NCBI GenBank assembly: GCA_022842085.1
Contig: JALHQF010000003.1
Coordinates: 1 to 31,731, forward strand
Direction of reading: 5' to 3'
DNA length: 31,731 nucleotides
From: Patescibacteria group bacterium
GTDB lineage: Bacteria > Patescibacteriota > UBA1384 > CAILIB01
Shown in pieces: positions 28,288 through 31,731 of this stretch. Positions within the stretch are counted from its first letter, which is position 1. Every line of letters begins with the position of its first letter. The translations under genes and the position numbers were made by a program. The notes below the pieces were generated by a model, which saw only the letters and a list, made by a program, of their open reading frames with translations, made no database searches and had not been told where the DNA came from.

Positions 28288-28523
28288 CGCGTCATCAAAC
28301 CGAACAGCTGGGGTGGGTTGGGGTGGTACTTATCCTGAGCGCTTACATGGGAAACGTGGTTGGCTGGTGGCCAGCTAGTAGCGCTTGGTATCTCTTGGCA
28401 AACGTAGCAGGTTCGGTGCTGCTCATTCTTGAGGCAAAGCGGGTCAAAAACTGGCAGCCCGTAGTGCTCAACGCCGTGTGGTTACTCGTCGCGCTGGTGG
28501 GAATTGCTCGCTCCATCTGGTAG
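28284..28523 (+). CDS. Small membrane protein, CBU_0592-like
   Basis: A 79-aa protein with three hydrophobic segments (about 9-26, 33-49, 57-77). The ending KRVKNWQPVVLNAVWLLVALVGI matches the CBU_0592-type family of unknown function. The ATG overlaps the tatD stop (ATGA), and GGAGAGG lies about 8-15 nt upstream. It is probably translated by coupling. The mnmA GTG comes 9 nt after its stop. Confidence 0.75.
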   Translation: MTRHQTEQLGWVGVVLILSAYMGNVVGWWPASSAWYLLANVAGSVLLILEAKRVKNWQPVVLNAVWLLVALVGIARSIW

Positions 28524-28532
28524 ACAAAGGCA

Positions 28533-29582
28533 GTGAAGGTTCTTGCTGCGCTCTCTGGAGGCGTTGATAGCGCCGTGGCTGCCGCTCGCATGGTTGATGC
28601 GGGTCATGAGGTAGTGGGAGTGTTTATGAAGAACTGGTCGCCACTGTCCTCGCAGAGCCTCACCGACTGCCCCTGGGAGCAGGATCAGGCCGATGCACAG
28701 GCAGTGGCCGAGCAGCTAACAATCCCATTTCGCTCGGTAAACTTTGAGCGTGAGTACCGAGAGCTTGTCGTGGAGCCGTGGCTCGCCGGCTACCGTGCTG
28801 GCAAAACGCCAAACCCTGATGCGTGGTGCAACCGCGAGGTGAAGTTTGGGGCACTCCTTAGGCTTGCCGATGAGCTGGGGTGTGAGATGGTGGCCACTGG
28901 GCACTACGCCCGTGTGACTGAGGGCGTTCTCTGTAAAGGGGTTGATCCGACAAAAGACCAGGCCTACTTCCTGGCGCTCCTTAGCAAGCAGCAGCTGGCT
29001 CGGGCGGTGTTTCCGCTTGGGGGGCTCACCAAAACGCAGGTACGCGCGGAAGCAAGCGCACGCGGCCTACCAGTGGCGCAGAAGAAGGACAGCCAGGGGA
29101 TTTGCTTTATTGGGCACCTAAACGTCCACGACTACCTGGCAAGTGAGCTTGGGAGGCAGCCTGGCGAGGTGATGCTGCGTGGTGAGCGAGTTGGTACACA
29201 TGAGGGGGCGCACCTAGCAACGCTCGGACAGCGAGCAAACCGCTTTATTGAGAATGCTGCCGTGGCCAAGGTGCTTGGTGAGGCAGATATCCCACCGCTC
29301 TTTGTCGTATCACGAGACATCGGTACGAATACTCTTGAGGTCTCGCCTGACCGGTCGATGCTCAATGCCGGAGTACTGCATATATTGACCGTCAATGATT
29401 TTAGTCAGGCGCAATCTGTACAGATTCGCTACCATGGAGAAGAAGCAAAAGTAATGAGGGTCGATGTATTGGAAAATTGCCAGCGCGTTACCCTCAGCAA
29501 ACCCGTATGGGCACCCGCACCGGGGCAGGTTGTTGTGGGGTACCAAGGAGACCAAGTGGTAGCCTCTGGAGAGCTATGCTGA
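28533..29582 (+). CDS. mnmA: tRNA 2-thiouridylase MnmA
   Basis: A 349-aa PP-loop ATPase that adds the 2-thio group to U34 of tRNA-Lys/Glu/Gln. SGGVDS (8-13) is the PP-loop, FMKNWS the next block, NPDAWCNREVKFG carries the first catalytic Cys99, ATGHYAR follows, and GICFIGH has the second Cys191; both thiol residues are present. The C-terminal beta-barrel runs to residue 349. The GTG start is 9 nt after the small membrane protein gene. The recG ATG overlaps its end (ATGCTGA). Confidence 0.95.
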   Translation: MKVLAALSGGVDSAVAAARMVDAGHEVVGVFMKNWSPLSSQSLTDCPWEQDQADAQAVAEQLTIPFRSVNFEREYRELVVEPWLAGYRAGKTPNPDAWCNREVKFGALLRLADELGCEMVATGHYARVTEGVLCKGVDPTKDQAYFLALLSKQQLARAVFPLGGLTKTQVRAEASARGLPVAQKKDSQGICFIGHLNVHDYLASELGRQPGEVMLRGERVGTHEGAHLATLGQRANRFIENAAVAKVLGEADIPPLFVVSRDIGTNTLEVSPDRSMLNAGVLHILTVNDFSQAQSVQIRYHGEEAKVMRVDVLENCQRVTLSKPVWAPAPGQVVVGYQGDQVVASGELC

Positions 29583-31471
29583 GCCTTCAAGACCCGGTAC
29601 GTGTGCTGCCAGGAGTAGGGCCCAAGCTATCGGCTGACCTGCAAGAAATGGGAATCGCCACCGTCCGGGACATGGTGCTATGGTTTCCGCGACGTTACCT
29701 AGACGCATCTAACCCAGTTTCGCTGCGTAACTTAGTAATTGATCAGGAAGCTGTTGTACATGTGCGCGTAGCAAAGGTAGAGAGAAAGCGCGGTGGCAAG
29801 GCGAGCTACGTGGATCTCACGGTTGAGGATAGTACAGGTACGGCGCTCGTACGGTTCTTTGGTCAGCCCTACCGCGCGCTCGTGCGCCCAGGATCTAGCC
29901 TCCTGGTGTATGGATCGCCAGCCTGGGTTGGTAAGCAGCGGGGCTTTGTAAACCCATTCGTACTCGAGAGCCCGCGTGTAGTGCCCATCTACCCACAGTC
30001 TGCACAGGTGCGCAGCCATCAGCTGGCACGTTTTGTGGAAGCAGCACTCCAGGCTCCACTCGAGGAGCTCGGTAGCGTTCCGGCTGCAGTGGCCCGGGCC
30101 GAAGGTCTGGCTGACCTCGGCTGGTCTATTCGGTCGCTCCATCGTCCGGAAACCATGGCAGATCTGGAGCCGGCTACCGAGCGTATGCGATTTGAGGAAG
30201 TATGGCAGTTCTTTGACTCCCTGCGTGCGCAACGCCACGAATCGGAGGCAGGTGTTCCTGTTGAGCTTTCCGAAAGCTGGTGGCAGGGTGCGTTGGCAAA
30301 GCTGCCGTTTACCCTTACGAGCGAGCAGTGCGCGGTTCTTGAGGAGTGTAAAACCGATCTTGCCTCCGGATCGGCCATGCTAAGGCTCATCAACGGAGAT
30401 GTAGGAACCGGCAAAACCGTGCTTGCCGCACTCCTTGCAGCAGCGGTGGCACAGAAGGAGCTACGCACACTTATTCTCGTGCCAACGAGCTTGCTTGTTG
30501 CACAGCACCAGGCAACGCTTACTCGCCTGCTTACCCCCTTTCAGGTGAGTGTTGGGAGGTGGACAGCAACACAGAAAGACGAGGCTGCGCAGGTTGTAGT
30601 GGGCACTCATGCCTTGATTGGTGAGAACGCGCAGTTTGCCGATGTCGGCCTCGTGGTAGTGGATGAGCAGCACCGATTTGGCGTGAAGCAGCGTGCGCGC
30701 CTCCGTGCGAAGGCGAGTCAGGTTCCGCACTACCTGAGCCTGAGTGCAACGCCCATTCCGCGCACCCTGGCACTGACGATTTTCCAGGGACTCCACGTTT
30801 CGTTTCTGCGGGAGCGTCCAAACAATCGGCCTCCAGTTCGTACACAGGTCATTACCCCCGCCGAACTTCCAGAGGTACATAAAGCTGTGCTTGCAGCGAG
30901 GGCACGGGGTGAGCAGGTGTACGTAGTGTGTCCCCAAATTGGGGATGGCGAAGAGGTGGCAGGCACGCACGCCGTTACGAGTGAGTATGAGCGTTTACGT
31001 AGAGCGCATCCCGAGTACGGACGGTTTGGGCTCTTGCATGGGCAGCTGAAGCCCGAAGAGAAGGAGGCCGTGCTCACAGCCTTTGCGAGCGGGGAGATCG
31101 ATGTGCTGGTAGCTACCACCGTGGTTGAGGTTGGGGTAGACGTACCAAACGCCACGGTACTCATCGTGCGGAGTGCCGAGCGGTTTGGCCTAGCGCAGCT
31201 CCATCAGCTACGTGGGCGAGTAGGGCGAGGCGGCAAGCCCGGAACCTGCTTCCTGACAATCGGATCTGATGCTCGTGGGAGTGTGCAGGTACTCGCCGAG
31301 ACTGAAGACGGCTTTGCCATTGCTGAGGCTGATCTCATGAAGCGTGGACCAGGCGAGCTCACTGGCAGTCTTCAAGCGGGACTGCCCAAGTTCCGTTTCA
31401 CTGCGCTGCAAGAGCTGACGTTTCTCACCCGCGTGCGTGACCTGGTAAGCGCAAACACGGAGTCAGACTAG
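29576..31471 (+). CDS. recG: ATP-dependent DNA helicase RecG
   Basis: A 631-aa RecG that remodels stalled replication forks and branched DNA. The N-terminal helical and wedge OB-fold part (1-220) opens with QDPVRVLPGVGPKLSADL. The SF2 core has GDVGTGKT (274-281), VPTSLLVAQ, VVDEQHRFG (DEQH 363-366) and SATPIPRTLALTIF, and later TTVVEVGVDVPNATVL and QLHQLRGRVGRGGKPG. It is somewhat shorter than the usual 670-700 aa, mainly in the N-terminal part. The ATG at 29576 is chosen over an open frame from 29477 because it matches the family start, has GGAGA just upstream and overlaps mnmA. Last gene of the metG operon. Confidence 0.94.
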   Translation: MLSLQDPVRVLPGVGPKLSADLQEMGIATVRDMVLWFPRRYLDASNPVSLRNLVIDQEAVVHVRVAKVERKRGGKASYVDLTVEDSTGTALVRFFGQPYRALVRPGSSLLVYGSPAWVGKQRGFVNPFVLESPRVVPIYPQSAQVRSHQLARFVEAALQAPLEELGSVPAAVARAEGLADLGWSIRSLHRPETMADLEPATERMRFEEVWQFFDSLRAQRHESEAGVPVELSESWWQGALAKLPFTLTSEQCAVLEECKTDLASGSAMLRLINGDVGTGKTVLAALLAAAVAQKELRTLILVPTSLLVAQHQATLTRLLTPFQVSVGRWTATQKDEAAQVVVGTHALIGENAQFADVGLVVVDEQHRFGVKQRARLRAKASQVPHYLSLSATPIPRTLALTIFQGLHVSFLRERPNNRPPVRTQVITPAELPEVHKAVLAARARGEQVYVVCPQIGDGEEVAGTHAVTSEYERLRRAHPEYGRFGLLHGQLKPEEKEAVLTAFASGEIDVLVATTVVEVGVDVPNATVLIVRSAERFGLAQLHQLRGRVGRGGKPGTCFLTIGSDARGSVQVLAETEDGFAIAEADLMKRGPGELTGSLQAGLPKFRFTALQELTFLTRVRDLVSANTESD

Positions 31472-31497
31472 CCTAGGCACGAGCAGCTTTGTGGGTG

Positions 31498-31503
31498 CAT
31501 GGT
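31498..31503 (+). promoter_or_regulatory. -10-like box of the 3'-terminal gene
   Basis: CATGGT exactly 6 nt before ATG at 31510; first base off consensus. Confidence 0.35.
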
Positions 31504-31509
31504 ACGGCT

Positions 31510-31731
31510 ATGCAACAGCTTCGTACTCACTTCACCACGTTCTGGCGTCAGTACCTTGCGGGCGCACTTGGTGTACTGGCTCTTACGGGCGCACTCCTCC
31601 TGCCTGAAGTGCGTGGAAAAATTGTGCGGGCATTTGGTGGTTCCGATGCGCCCTGGCAGAGTGCCGAGCCACGGGTTATTTTGAGCATGAGCCCAAGCGC
31701 TGCGGCGAGCGTAGTGCCGAGTAGTGTCGAA
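31510..31731 (+). CDS. N-terminal part of an unknown membrane-anchored protein (cut by window)
   Basis: 74 codons are visible. The product begins MQQLRTHFTTFWRQ, then has one hydrophobic segment (about 17-33, AGALGVLALTGALLLP), and then a polar, Ser/Ala/Pro-rich stretch (VILSMSPSAAASVVPSS) that resembles the linker of a secreted or surface protein. The start is supported by the 6-nt spacing from CATGGT. Too little is present to name a family. Confidence 0.6.
   Translation, partial: MQQLRTHFTTFWRQYLAGALGVLALTGALLLPEVRGKIVRAFGGSDAPWQSAEPRVILSMSPSAAASVVPSSVE

Noticed and set aside
29477..29575. Extended recG start inside mnmA
   Set aside because: The added 33 residues are the shifted reading of the mnmA 3' end; the family start and GGAGA site fit 29576.
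1..31731. tRNA, rRNA, CRISPR arrays and insertion sequences
   Set aside because: No T-arm-like sequence with acceptor pairing, no regularly spaced repeats and no transposase were found on either strand by eye; a covariance scan would be decisive for tRNAs.

Overview
The window reads as chromosomal DNA of a bacterium with moderately high GC content and very tight gene packing. It carries about 29 protein genes, several of them under 60 codons, and at least three likely small RNA genes. There are no tRNA or rRNA genes, no CRISPR array, no insertion sequence and no prophage. Small housekeeping proteins, many short unknown membrane or secreted proteins, and a membrane protein with a GWS-type N-terminal helical motif suggest a candidate-phyla-radiation (Patescibacteria-like) genome. 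That assignment is inference from style, not from a marker gene.

Layout. 1-3783 (minus): an alpha/beta hydrolase, a UGT-type glycosyltransferase and a membrane histidine kinase cut by the window edge. 3869-7031 (plus): an S51 peptidase, trpS and dnaB. 7032-8494: an unidentified structured RNA, then an orphan nuclease-like gene and a 43-aa acidic protein. 8535-10606: groES-groEL behind a leader with a hairpin and a possible upstream ORF. 10680-11953: a methyltransferase-like gene and a small membrane protein. 11992-15923 (minus): an S55 (SpoIVB-type) lipoprotein, a coiled-coil protein, and the ribosomal/translation operon rpsF-ssb-rpsR-efp. 16020-16419: a structured non-coding region and a 54-aa protein gene. 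16416-21000: xerC divergent from a PAP2 phosphatase, a 52-aa membrane protein, a UvrD/PcrA helicase and a secreted G5/RlpA-like cell-wall protein. 21054-23224: a MacB-type ABC exporter flanked on both sides by small RNA candidates. 23261-25956: a TrmB-like regulator, ksgA, a repeat protein, rsmI and a deoxyribosyltransferase-like gene. 26018-31471: an overlapping operon metG-tatD-small membrane protein-mnmA-recG. 31510-31731: the start of an unknown membrane-anchored protein.

The most striking property is promoter placement. At most transcription-unit heads a TANNNT -10 box (sometimes CANNNT) ends exactly 6 nt before the start codon (6-9 nt over all cases), so these mRNAs should be leaderless. 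Downstream genes in operons often have GGAG-type ribosome binding sites or overlap their neighbour. The same 6-nt rule places the 5' ends of the two RNA candidates around the ABC exporter on an identical 7-nt start sequence (GATCGAG). Three of the four intergenic RNA candidates contain CCUCC- or CCUCUCC-type stretches that could pair with Shine-Dalgarno sequences. In a genome mixing leaderless and Shine-Dalgarno initiation, this is the observation most worth testing.
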